From Bolinopsis microptera (taxonomy: Eukaryota > Ctenophora > Tentaculata > Lobata > Bolinopsidae), in contig NC_087075.1 of assembly GCF_026151205.1 (NCBI RefSeq), positions 374,001 through 430,000 on the forward strand: a stretch of 56,000 nt of DNA, read 5' to 3'. The notes beneath the pieces are model-generated. The model made no database searches. It had not been told where the DNA came from and saw only the letters and a list, made by a program, of their open reading frames with translations. Both the position numbers and the translations under genes were made by a program. Positions 19,630-30,127 of the stretch are shown in pieces. Each line of letters begins with the position of its first letter. The first letter of the stretch is position 1.

Positions 19630-22600
19630 AGAACTGTGAACATTTAATATTAGCTGTACTGGCACAATAAATGTGACTCCAGATCAGTAAATTTAGGGGT
19701 GCTGGAAGCGCTGCATAGAGTCCACTAGTATGTAATATTAGCCTGGTACTGGCTCAATAAAATGTGCCTCCAGATCAGTAAATTTAAGGGTGCCTGGAAG
19801 AAGTGCATAGAGTCCACTAGTATTTAATTATCCTGTACTGGCTCAATTAAAATGTGACCATCCAGATCCTGTTAAATTAGGGGTGCTGGAAGAGCTGCAT
19901 AGAGTCCATAGTATTTAATATTAGCCTGGTTACTGGCTCAATAAAATGTGACCTCCGATCAGTAAATTAGGGGTGCTGGAAGAGCTGCATAGATGTCACT
20001 AGGTATTTAATATTAGCTGTATGGTCAATAAAATGTGCCTCCAGATCAGTAAAATTCAGGTGCGGAAGAGCTGCATAAGTAGTCCATTAGTATTTAATAT
20101 TAGCCTGTACTGGCTCAATAAAAATGTGACTCCCGATCAGTAAAAATTAGGGGTGCTGGAAGAAAAGCTGCATAGAAGTCCACTAGTATTTAATATTAGG
20201 CCGTACTGGTCAATAAAATGTGGACCTCCAGATCAGTAAATTAAGGGTGCTGGCAGATCTGCATAGTGTCCATAGTATTTAAATTAGCCTTTACAGGCTC
20301 AATAAATGTGACCTCAGATCAGTAAAATTAGGGTGCTGGGAGAGCTGCATAGAGTCCACTAGTATTTAATATTAGCCGGTACTGGCTCAATAAATGTGAC
20401 CTCCAGATCAGGAAAATTTAGGCGGTGCTGGAAGAGCCTACGCTGCATAGAGTCCACTAGTATTTAATATTTGGCAAGGTATGGCTCAAAAAATGTGACC
20501 TCCAGATCAGTAAAATTAGGGTGCTGGAAGAGCTGCATAGAGTCACTAGTATTAATATTGCTGTACTGGCCAATTAAAATGTGACTCCAGATCAGTATAA
20601 AATTTGGGGTGGCTGGAAGAGCTGCATAGAGTCCACGTAGTATTTAATATTAGCCTGTATGGCTCACTAAAATGTGACCTCCAGATCAGTAAAATTAGGG
20701 GTGCTGGAAGAGCTGCATAGAGACATGTTTTTAAATTGCCTGTACTGGCTCAAATAAAATTAATGACCTCCAGATCAGTAAAATTAGGGGTGCTGCGAAG
20801 AGCTGCATAGAGGTCAACTGTATTTGGATATTGCCTGTACTGGCTCAATAAACAGTGCCCTCCGATCAGTAAATATAGGGGTGCTGGAAGAGCTGCATAG
20901 CGTCCATGTATTTAATATTAGCCTGTACTGGTCAATAAAATGAGCCTCAGATCAGTAAATTAGGGGTTGCTGGAAGAGATGCATAGAGTCCACTGTAATT
21001 TAATATTAGCCTGTACTGCTCAATAAAATGTGACCTCCAGATCAGTCTTTTAAACTTAAGGGTGCTGGAAAATTTCATAGAGTCCACTAGTATTTAATAT
21101 TAGCATGTACTGGCTCAAAAAAATTGACCTCCAGATCAGTAAAATTAGGGGTGCTGGAACGAGCGGCATAGAGTCCACTAGTATTTAATATTAGCCTGTA
21201 CTGGCTCAATAAAATGTGACCTCCAGTCAGTAACAATTAGGGGTGCTGGAAGAGGCGCATAGAGTCCACTAGTATTTAAATATTAGCCCTGTACGGCTCA
21301 AATAAAATTGTGCTCTAGGATCAGTAAATTTTAGGGTGCTGAAAGAGCTGCATTAGAGTTCCACTAGTAATTAATATTGCCGTACTGGCTCAATAAAAGG
21401 TTGACCTCAGATCAGTAAATATAGGGGTGCTGGAAGAGCTGCATAGCGTCCACTAGTATTTAATATTAGCCTGTACTGGCTCAATAAAATGTGACTCCAG
21501 ATCGTAAAATTAGGGGTGCTGAGAAGAGCTTGCATAGAGACCATAGTTTTTAATATTAGGCCTGTACTGGCTCAATATATGTGACCTCCAGATCAAGTTA
21601 AAGTTAGAGTGAGGAAGATATTTGCATAGAGTCACTGTATTTAATATTAGCTGTACTGGCTCAATAAAATATGCCTCCAGATCAGTAAAATTAGGGCGTG
21701 CTGAAAGAGCTGATTAGAGTCCACTAGTATTTATAATATTAGCCTGTCTGGCTCATAAAATGTGACCTCCAGATCAGTAAAATTAAGGGTGCTGGAGAGC
21801 TGCAATAGAGTCCACAGTATTTAATATTAGTCTGTACTGGCTCAATAAAATATGACCCAGATCAGTAAAATTTAGGGGTGCTGGAAGAGCTGCATAGAGT
21901 CCACTAGTATTTTAATATTAGCCTGTTACTGGCTCAATAAAATGTGAACCTCCAGATTTCAGTAGGAAATTAGGGGTGCTGGAGCGCTGCATAGAGTCAA
22001 TAGTATGTAATATTCGCCTGTACTGGCTCAATAAAGTTGACACTTCAGATCAGTAAATTTGGGGTGCTGGAGAGCTGCATAGAGTCACTAGTATTTAATA
22101 TTAGCCTGTACCTGGCTCAATAAACGGTGACCTCCAGCTCAGTTAAATTTAGGGGAGCTGGATGAGCTGATAGAGTCTACACTAGTATTTATTATTAGCC
22201 TGTAATGGCTCAATCAATAACATGTGACCTCCAGTCAGTAAATTTAGGGGGAGCTGGACTGGAAGAGCGCATTAGAGTCACTAGTATTTAATATTAAGCC
22301 TGTACTGCTCAATATAATTGACCTCCAGATCAGTAAAATTAGGGGTGCTGGAAGGCTGCATAGAGTCCCAATAGAATATATTATTAGCCTGTACTGGCTC
22401 ATAAATGTGGACTCCAGATCAGTAAATTTAGGGGTGCTGGAAAGCGCTGATAGAGTCACTAGTATTTAATATTATCCTGTACTGGCTCAATAAAATATGA
22501 CCTCCAGATCAGTTAAAATTAGGGGTCGCTGGAAGAGCTGATAGAGTCCACTAGTATTATAATATTGCCTGTACTGGCTCAATTAAAATGTGACCTCCAG

Positions 22601-22840
22601 ATCAGTTAAATTAGGGGTGCTGGAAGAGCTGCATAGGAGTCCACTAGTATTAATATTAGCCTTTATGGCTCAATAAAATATGACTCCAGATCAGTAAAAT
22701 TAGGGGTGCTGGAAGAGCTGCATAGAGTCACTACGTATTTAATATTAGGCCTGTACGGGCCTCAATAAAATTTGACCTCCAGTATCAGTAATATAGGGGT
22801 GCTGGAAGAGCTGCCATTAGAGTCACTAGTATTTAATATT
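19630..22840. repeat. ~91-bp satellite array, about 35 copies
   Basis: Consensus segments are TAGTATTTAATATTAGCCTG, TACTGGCTCAATAAAATGTG, ACCTCCAGATCAGTAAAATT and AGGGGTGCTGGAAGAGCTGC, then ATAGAGTCCAC. Almost every copy has scattered single-base insertions or deletions rather than shared diagnostic substitutions, which is more like uncorrected long-read noise than normal satellite divergence. No coding role. Confidence 0.95.
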
Positions 22841-23015
22841 TGGCCCCAAAAAAAGCGGTCCTGGTCCATGGTCGGAGCCTTCGGCTTTAAACGAGTTGGA
22901 AGCAACCAGAAGAGAGGTTAGATTCGTATAAATTGGGGATTGAAGTGGATTTGCCAATAACCAGAGAGATGTTAAACAAATTGAACAACAGGTTTGAACA
23001 AATTTTTTTCTAAAT

Positions 23016-23262
23016 TCTGTGGCCCCACTCGCTTCGCTCGCAAGTTTGGGGGGGGGGGGGGGGGGGGGCTGTCGGCGAGCGAAGAGAGTCGACGTGTCCA
23101 ATCCAGCTGCGCAGCGAGCGAAGCGAGCAAGCTGTGGCAGGGGTCTGGGGGCACAGCCCCCAGCGGGGTCCAGGGGCGGAGCCCCTTGGCGGAGCCCTTT
23201 GGCGGAGCCCTTTGGCGGAGCCCCTTGGCGGGGGCTAGGGGGCGCAGCCCCCAGAAATTTTT
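23016..23262. repeat. GC-rich repeat block (GGCGGAGCCC units, 21-G run)
   Basis: It contains CTCGCTTCGCTCGCAAG, a long G-run at about 23047-23069, GCGAGCGAAGCGAGC, GGGGGCACAGCCCCC and four tandem ~12-bp GGCGGAGCCC(C/T)TT units. A degenerate inverted partner (GCGAGCGAAGCGGGCGGGCC) lies at about 26350. The open frames on both strands follow from the GC skew and are not treated as genes. Confidence 0.75.
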
Positions 23263-23351
23263 TGCGAAATAGGGTGTTTTAGACGGCATTTGGCATTAAA
23301 GAAATTTGTAGGACAGCAATAAACTGGGATTGAAAAGAATCAAGTACTCAC

Positions 23352-23405
23352 GTAAATTTGGTAACTTCACAACAGCAATCTGCATTCTCCAATCAGAATA
23401 TTTCA
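23352..23405 (-). CDS. Candidate internal exon, gene unrecognised
   Basis: The minus-strand reading KYSDWRMQIAVVKLPNL lies between an acceptor (AACACAG at 23406-23410) and a donor (C|GTGAGT at 23351). It looks protein-like and lies downstream of the two better exons at 24330-25353. The phase does not join directly to the exon ending at 24330, so an exon would be missing or the boundary is different. Confidence 0.25.
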
Positions 23406-23817
23406 CTGTGTTCCAAAACTGACGGGATGTTCCTCTTTGATTTTTATACAATCGAAAAATTTTCTTCAAAAATTTCCTCAATTAATTTGTCTTTATTCCA
23501 AAAAAATATTTCGAAATTTAGGAGTAACTTCTCAAAAATTTCCTCTTATTCTCCCGTTTTTCCTCCCAAAAAAAAATTTCCTCCCAGGCTGCCTGGCAAG
23601 ATGGCGTGTTTCTGGATGTGGGAATAGATGTATCGTATTCTAAGTGTGACAAAGTTTACCAAATCTTGCCATATTACTGTTAGATCCCTGCCTTTTAACC
23701 AATGATGTTTTATGATTGTTAGATCGTCCTAATCTACTACATTTTAGACCAAGGAATACTAATTGGGCAGCTATAGTAAACAAAGTCACAAAAATGTGAC
23801 ATTTTAACCATAATAGT

Positions 23818-23940
23818 GCCTAGCCACGTGACCAATACTATATTATGAGCAGTGCATAATATAGGAGTATTGGTCACGTGGCTAATACTCCTATATTATG
23901 AGCAGTGCATAATATAGGAGTATTCGTCACGTGGCTAATG
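23818..23940. repeat. Compound hairpin repeat (GCCACGTGAC ends)
   Basis: Two overlapping palindromes share TATTATGAGCAGTGCATAAT as loop region and ACTCCTATATTATG arms. The ends read TAGCCACGTGACCAATACT and its complement. Probably a tandemly duplicated miniature palindrome. Confidence 0.75.
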
Positions 23941-24329
23941 ATCAGAACTTCTGAACATGTTAGGTTAATAGATGCAAAGAGTGTTTCAAACCCTTCAAAC
24001 CGCCAACTTGATCGTGATATCTCATCACTGTGTGATCGTAGGGAAATTTCGGAATGTTTTCACCTGTCCAAATAAATCGTTTATAAAGCAAATTTGATTT
24101 TGGCGTAATGCGGACGAATCCTGATATTTTAGATCCGGCTGCAGCTAAATAATGTCACTGAACTTACATTTTCACTTATATTAATTATGTTTCTCCTAAC
24201 CATATTGCAAACCTGGTAATAATACAAATTAATAATTCTTGGTGCGTGAACGGCTGCTATATTTCACGTCCCAGCCTCCAGAAGAGTTCACAATAATTTA
24301 GTAACAGTTTCTTTTTGGGTAATTCTTAC

Positions 24330-25353
24330 CTTGTAAAACACTTGAGAAGCGTTGTACGCAATCGTAACACTGGGGTATACCTGTAAATATATATATAATA
24401 TTGTAAATAGTGCGGAACTCGCTGCCACCTTGCAATGATTGATTATTTTGTATTCAATAATCAGGGAAAATAAGCATGAATATAATATAATAATCGAACA
24501 ACTAATTTTCGACAAGCGTTTATACGTTTCTATGCAGGAATATATTGTCCAAAGTTAAAGGAACTACCCAAAAGAGGTAAAGGTGAAGCTAGAGTATAAT
24601 AGTTTCTCCAGGTGTTCTATCATCACACTTTTAAAAACTGCTGTCTGCCATTGCATCAAGGAAACAAGGATACAAGGCTAAAAAAGTGGTAATTACTTTA
24701 TTGAATACACAATAGTCCTAATCCTAAATAATTTAAGTTAAAAGCAATTCCAATTAGTTACAAATATGTAAGAATCATTTAGAAATGTTATACTAGTATA
24801 AAAATAAAACGAATTTGTAGGGTCAATTTGATTTTGTGGTCCTACTATAGCATTATGCACTGGCCAGTATTTGAGTGGAAATCTGGGCGCTTCAAGTACG
24901 CTGCATATTGTTTATTTACAGAGAGAATTATTTACAGAGAGAATCCGTAATTTGGATCGATCCGATTTTCAGAACTATCAAATAAATGTGACAATGAACC
25001 TTCATTCGAAAAAAATGAACATGGATATTCTTTGAGTTAACATATTCCTCGAATGAGTGGTTATAGTAAGTCCTTAATCAGGCAATCAGTAACTGAGCTA
25101 TAAGGGCCAACGTATTAATAACGTTACTTTTGCCCCCCCCCCCCCCCCCCGTATACATAATATATAATATATATATTATATTGTCTTGGCATGAATAGGA
25201 ATATAGATACTTTAAACCAAAACAAAAACAAACAATCTTTCATACAAATACCTGATGATGAAAACCACACTTGTGAGAAGATTTGTCATTAGAGAGAGTT
25301 GTGATAGAGTCCGCTTCTCGGACATTCCTGATGTCCTTTTTCACTGACTGCAT
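24330..25353 (-). CDS. Candidate 5' exons of an unrecognised gene
   Basis: Exon 1 (25252-25353) begins with ATG and reads MQSVKKDIRNVREADSITTL with 14 further residues ending GFHHQ, then donor CAG|GTATTT. Exon 2 (24330-24380) reads VYPSVTIAYNASQVFYK between acceptor TTTACAG and donor AAG|GTAAGA. Both are phase 0 and together encode 51 residues. No family is recognised and no signal peptide is seen. The next exon is uncertain (23352-23405 is a candidate). NUBP1 starts about 2.1 kb upstream on the same strand. Support is splice-site quality and phase agreement only. Confidence 0.4.
25064..25152. mobile_element. Solo end related to the mariner-like element, capped by C-run
   Basis: It reads CAATCAGTAACTGAGCTATA, then AGGGCCAACGTATTAATAAC and GTTACTTTTG followed by a C-run of about 17. 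It resembles one end of 12543-13300 and closely matches 43680-43750. No partner end was found by eye. Confidence 0.55.
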
Positions 25354-25724
25354 CACACAAGTTTACACATCACTACCTTTAGTTATATGTAGTTTAGGTC
25401 AGCTAATATCACAATTTGTGCTTCATTCTTTAATTGATATCATTAGTACGGTACTTGGTTAAACTTCATTTCATTTATATTTATGTAGATCAACCAGGAA
25501 GAAGCAGGATTAAAATCATACAATTAAAATGAGATACTCACTTTTTTTTACTTTGGGCAATCCTCGAACAAATGAGGTTCTATAATGATGACATTCCAAA
25601 ATGTCAAAAAGTTGCTATAAAATAGTCTCTTATCACTCCAAACAAATGGATAAAAACTGTTACTTTAACCTAACAAAATACTACGTAATCACTTTTTGAC
25701 CAATTTTTAAACCCCTCCGTAATC

Positions 25725-26437
25725 ACTTTTACAAACCCACAGCCAGAAACCTTAGCAGACCAGCAGATAATCTGCAGGGAAATTTTCGATTTCAGAGGAA
25801 ATTTTTGGTGCCAAAGAGGAAATTTTTAAAGTTTACGATCTGAATTTTGAAACATTTTACCATGAATTTTCTGGGGTAAATAGGAGATCCAAAATTTTTG
25901 ACAAATGAAAGAGGAAAAATTAACAGTTCTTTGAAACGTTCTTGAAACTGTGTTTGAAAATGATCTCTATTGCCAAATTGCTTCTAGGCCTTCTGTGTGG
26001 GCAAAATCAGCAAGAATTTTTGCCTGCGGCAAACATATCTTCAATTCATGTCTGTACGAAAGTTTAAGTTGTATGCACTCTACATTTCTCAGTATATGGT
26101 TACCTTTACTCTGCAAGGCAAATATAATAATTTGTGATAACTACGAAAGATGGTGCAAGCTGGCCATGTTTTACTTGTGGGTTGTATGAGAAAGTCATTT
26201 TGTAATACACTTTTTTGAAGGACTTCAGATATTTTGTTATTGTAGATTTCAATGTGGCCAAGCAAAAACGCAAAAAATTTTTCTGGGGCCTAGCTCCAAA
26301 TGCTTAAGACTGTCTTGCTTCACTCACCAGCATTGCAAAAGTGGAAAATTTGCGAGCGAAGCGGGCGGGCCACAGAAAACAGAAAATTTGTATCTGCGAG
26401 GAAAATTTTAACTTTCTGGATGTGGGTTTACAAATAT
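25725..26437. mobile_element. Candidate TIR element (TTTACAAACCCACA ends)
   Basis: TTTTACAAACCCACAGCCAG at about 25728 is mirrored near 26413-26432 by CTGGATGTGGGTTTACAAA. Inside, GAGGAAATTTT motifs recur and the right part holds a short GCGAGCGAAGCGGG block like 23016-23262. A related right end lies at about 23605-23622. No transposase was seen. Confidence 0.45.
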
Positions 26438-26520
26438 CTATTGTGTTAAAATTACAGTAGCGAAAAAAACCCCATCTCATCCTCAGTGGTTACGTTACAA
26501 GTGAACAACCCAAAGAGCGA

Positions 26521-27468
26521 TCACTTAAGGTTGCAAAATTCAATAATTTGTTCTACAATTGATCTATATCCGGCAGAAATTTTTGCAGCTGGAGCTTCGC
26601 TAAGAACTGACAATCCATTATCCCCTGAACGGCCAACAAATGGATCAAGTGGCAATGAACAGAGTAAGGGGATATTCTCGGAAGCAGCAAGTGCAGTACC
26701 TCCCCCAGAAGTAGCAGGAAATATTTGAGATTTAGTCTGGCACTTTGAGCAAGTATATGAGGACATGTTTTCAACAAGGCCAATCATGGGGATCTTGAGT
26801 TTCCGACAAAAACTGATCTCTTTTCTGACATCACTAAGAGATACTTCTTGAGGTGTTGTCACTAAAACAGCACCATTAACCTTGCTTTGCTTAAAAAGGG
26901 ATACAATTGCTAAGTGTTCATCAGATGTACCAGGGGGTGTATCAATGATCAGACAATCAAGGTCACCCCAGTCCACTGAGCACAGAAATTCCTTGATCAT
27001 TCCATTCTTTTTAGCACCACGCCATATCACAGCATCCTCCTCAGAACTTAGGAGAAAATCTATACTCATAACAGCAATGTCATCAAGGGTATAAACTGGA
27101 CTCCAACCTGAACTACTCTTGTGAACTGTTTCGCCATTCACACCCATGATGCGAGATAAGGAAGGACCACATACATCAATATCTAATACACCAACAGAAA
27201 AGTCAAGCTTAGCCAAACCACGAGCAATTTCAGCAGTTACTGTACTTTTGCCCACACCACCTTTACCTGAAAGGACAAGAATTTTGTTCTTAACACCAAC
27301 TAATTGCTTTTTGACCTCTGCAGGTGATACATCTGACATAAATTCTCCGGTTGAACAAAGTTTCTGATTGGGACAGCCAGCACATCCCTCAAGTTTTCCA
27401 GCATTGCTTGCTGAGGGTCCAGGACACGACACAGGTGCGTTCGCAGGGATCCCATTTGAATCTGCCAT
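26521..27468 (-). CDS. NUBP1: Cytosolic Fe-S cluster assembly factor NUBP1 (Nbp35)
   Basis: A P-loop Mrp/NBP35-type ATPase that, with NUBP2/Cfd1, forms the scaffold assembling [4Fe-4S] clusters for cytosolic and nuclear proteins. The 315-residue frame matches the family's full length (human about 320). Visible features are the N-terminal ferredoxin-like cysteines (Cys15, Cys29, Cys32, Cys38), the deviant Walker A GKGGVGKST (68-76), the Walker-B region CLIIDTPPGTSDEH and the C-terminal cluster-binding CSKC (Cys240, Cys243) with ENMSSYTC. The start is the ATG at 27466-27468; the frame extends a little further upstream without an ATG. The whole coding region is one exon, unlike DARS1. No poly-A tract follows the stop, so a recent processed copy is not indicated. 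All cluster and nucleotide-binding residues are present, so it is probably functional. Confidence 0.96.
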   Translation of the reverse strand: MADSNGIPANAPVSCPGPSASNAGKLEGCAGCPNQKLCSTGEFMSDVSPAEVKKQLVGVKNKILVLSGKGGVGKSTVTAEIARGLAKLDFSVGVLDIDVCGPSLSRIMGVNGETVHKSSSGWSPVYTLDDIAVMSIDFLLSSEEDAVIWRGAKKNGMIKEFLCSVDWGDLDCLIIDTPPGTSDEHLAIVSLFKQSKVNGAVLVTTPQEVSLSDVRKEISFCRKLKIPMIGLVENMSSYTCSKCQTKSQIFPATSGGGTALAASENIPLLCSLPLDPFVGRSGDNGLSVLSEAPAAKISAGYRSIVEQIIEFCNLK

Positions 27469-27479
27469 GGGAATCAATG

Positions 27480-28575
27480 GCTAAACGACGTTGCTGATTA
27501 AAGGATGAGATTAAAATATTACACTGAAAATTTAGGACAAGTAGAGACTAGACGGGGAGTGCTCTACTCGAGAGAGTCGGAATGCTTTATCATCAGCCAG
27601 AGTTCAGCCCCCAAATCATAAATTAATTATAATTATAATTTGAATCAAAATTACACTGTTTAATTGATTATTTGTTTAATTGAATACAATAAAAATAGTA
27701 AATAATTAAAAAACGCTTCGATCTGCTGTGCAGGACATTCAAATCAGCCAAAAACTGTTAATAGAGTGCCCTTCTTAGGACTAACAATCAAAACATATAG
27801 TACAATAAGAAGTTGATGAGTATAAAGTATGGTGGGTTAAAACATTGAACTGTGGGCATGAAGGTAACAATTAAATTATTACGAAAATTACATAGATACC
27901 AACTTTGACATTTCGTCAGAATTATGTAAAATTTTTTTACGGGGTAAAACTTTTGGAGAAGTATATCTAACCATTTTAGAATAAAATGACAACAGGTTGG
28001 TCATGGTAATGTTAAAAATAGGAGAGGCATACAGTTCTATACTTCTTTTAATAAAGTTTAAATAAAAAAGTTTGTGAATTACTTGGTTTGGTCAGAAATG
28101 CATGAAAACACAGGGGACCCTGCTATCTTAGCAAAGACTCCGAAACACCTTATTGTTGTCACAGAGCTGGAGTGTAGAAATAGTCAAAACTATTGTTTAT
28201 TCCATATGATGAGATACCATTAGTTACATCCAACTTAAACAAGGATTTTATAATTCAATGAAACAATTAGTTTTCAATGAAACAATACGTTTTATTTTAC
28301 ATTCCTTTAATCATAAATAAAATAAGAGCTTAAACCACGAATTAGTTAACTAGAAGTAAACTTGAGGAAATATTCTTTGGTGATTGTATGTAATTATTTT
28401 TAAAACTTTATTTGGTTGTCAGTATTTTTGTTATGGCAAGTGGTTGAATTTAGTGAGACAAGGTCAGTTTCTCTATTGTCTTAGAAAAATTTCTACTTTA
28501 CAGTAGGCAATGCAGGAATGAGGGACCAAAACGCTTGGGGCTAACAATGGCCCATTTACAACCCACTTCAGACAT
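27480..28575. other. Intergenic, no gene seen
   Basis: AT-rich. A segment at 27715-27790 (GATCTGCTGTGCAGGACATT and on) recurs in inverted orientation at about 34575-34655, marking a dispersed repeat. Nothing coding was recognised. Confidence 0.6.
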
Positions 28576-28579
28576 AGAA

Positions 28580-28917
28580 AGATGCTGCAAGAAAATGTGT
28601 ATGTGGAAGTGACAACTCAATAAAACACTCATTAATATGCAAAAGGGGTGGGTATCTCTTCGCCACAATGGGTATCTCTTCACCACAATTCATTGAGAGA
28701 TGTGTTAGCAGAGCTCTTAGAAACTGCTGGCTGTAAAGATGTTACCACTGAACCTCTACTCATTCCTGTCAACGGGAGAGAACTTCCTGCAGGGGCCAAC
28801 AAAGCAGATGGAGCTAGATTAGATGTTAGTGCTAGGAGTGTATGGAACCCATTGGAAAGGGCATTTTTAGATGTAAGATTATTTCATGCTGAAGCTCCTT
28901 CCTGTTGTAGCGTGAGC
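28580..28917 (+). pseudogene. Truncated copy of zinc-knuckle/nuclease-like domain
   Basis: Nearly identical at the DNA level to 30220-30525. It starts at the zinc-knuckle (RKCVCGSDNSIKHSLICKRG) and runs through LLETAGCKDVTTEPLLIPVN and ARLDVSARSVWNPLERAFLD. Similarity stops at about 28905 and the frame then runs into unrelated sequence. A 20-bp duplication (GGGTATCTCTTCGCCACAAT, 28648-28687) disrupts the RHN region. The C-terminal half is missing, so it is a broken copy. Confidence 0.8.
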
Positions 28918-29483
28918 GTAGAAATAAAAAAGTTGTTAACACGTAATCATAGAGGCTAGGGAAGAACAAATCGTTAATAACAAATTATGATAGCAATCAA
29001 TGTTCAATATATATAACAATCTCCCTTCGGCAAGTTATAGCTAGTCGGCCGATACAACTAGCTGCGCTCGCGTTTAACACGAGGAGCTAGGCGCGCGCGC
29101 AAAATTGAGGTCAGGAGGACTGTCACTTTTTAGCGCTGACTAGCTTAACGTCGCCGCGCGTTCCATACATGTGGAACAACTTTTGTGACCAAACTGGTCT
29201 TTAACTTTAACTGTCAGAAAACAGACATAAAAAATACTTTCTCCCCACAGGTCGGGACAAAATTAGCAACATTTTGCTTCTTAAACGTTAAAAACTTGTA
29301 ACTCATATTTCCATAAAATTGGATTAGCCACGTTCTCTGTCGAATTATTAAAATACATAAGTTAAATCAGGAAATCTGTAAAATTTAAAATAATGAGTGA
29401 CTCTAAAAATGTGATAAAAACAGCGGTTTGACAAATATTACAACATACGGGTTTACAATGATTTCAGTTCGTGATTACTCATT

Positions 29484-29993
29484 CTAACTCATGGTTTTCA
29501 TTTTAGTGATAGCATCACTCTTAGCACTTCTGGTTGGTCTCAAACGCGGTTCAGGTAAGGGTGCACCACCTGTAGCTGTAGGTTTGGACAACTCAGACAC
29601 CCGGACTTGCTTGTCGTTGGTTTTCAGGGGGGAAGCAACTTTCGGTTGAGGACGCTCAGTCACTTTAGCCGGTGAGGTATCCTTGACTGGGGACGCTGGT
29701 TTCGCCACAGCCTCAAGTCTGTTGCCGTTCGGAACTCCTAGGTTTAGTGCATTCATTCTCCGTCTTTCCCTTGTTTCATGCAGCTTCTGGAACTTAATGT
29801 CAGAGCGAGCTATCTCTCTGGTTAACAGCGTTTTTTGCGGACTAGTGATTGCTTTTCGTTCCATCCTTATAACGGGGGTGAAGTATGGGACAGGTTTGAC
29901 AGAATACAGCGATAGGAAGACGGAGGCACGGGAGGGAAATTGTGCACCACACGGACAAAATACTGCAGCCGAGTTGACAGTTGACGAGAACAT
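29484..29993 (-). CDS. Hypothetical basic, Pro/Ser-rich protein, 169 aa
   Basis: A single open frame from ATG (29991-29993) to a stop at 29484. The protein is basic and low in hydrophobic segments. A conserved-looking stretch, RMERKAITSPQKTLLTREIA then KFQKLHETRERRRMNALNLG, precedes a disordered tail with repeated SPVK/SPAK/SPLK motifs. TATAAA lies about 30-35 bp upstream on the minus strand (near 30024). No family is recognised; it could be a small nuclear or chromatin-associated protein (inference from composition), an exon of a larger gene, or a non-coding open frame. It sits between two transposon-derived fragments. Confidence 0.4.
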   Translation of the reverse strand: MFSSTVNSAAVFCPCGAQFPSRASVFLSLYSVKPVPYFTPVIRMERKAITSPQKTLLTREIARSDIKFQKLHETRERRRMNALNLGVPNGNRLEAVAKPASPVKDTSPAKVTERPQPKVASPLKTNDKQVRVSELSKPTATGGAPLPEPRLRPTRSAKSDAITKMKTMS

Positions 29994-30127
29994 GATTGAA
30001 ATTGAGCGTGTTATGCATCTTTATACCTATTTTAGAAGAGATTTTTATAGAATGTTAGAAGACGTGCAGTAGGGTCAGTTTCAGACGAATTAAGCATAAA
30101 TGACATCATCACCATGTCTGAAGTTTA

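Noticed and set aside
22972-23289. Several overlapping Gly/Pro/Ala-rich open frames on both strands
   Set aside because: They come from a GC-rich palindromic repeat with a long G-run; no consistent coding signal.
26521-27468. NUBP1 as a processed pseudogene
   Set aside because: The frame is intact, all Cys and P-loop residues are present, and no poly-A tract follows.
26521-27477. NUBP1 starting at 27477
   Set aside because: The codon there is TTG; the first ATG in frame is at 27466-27468 and gives the usual family length.
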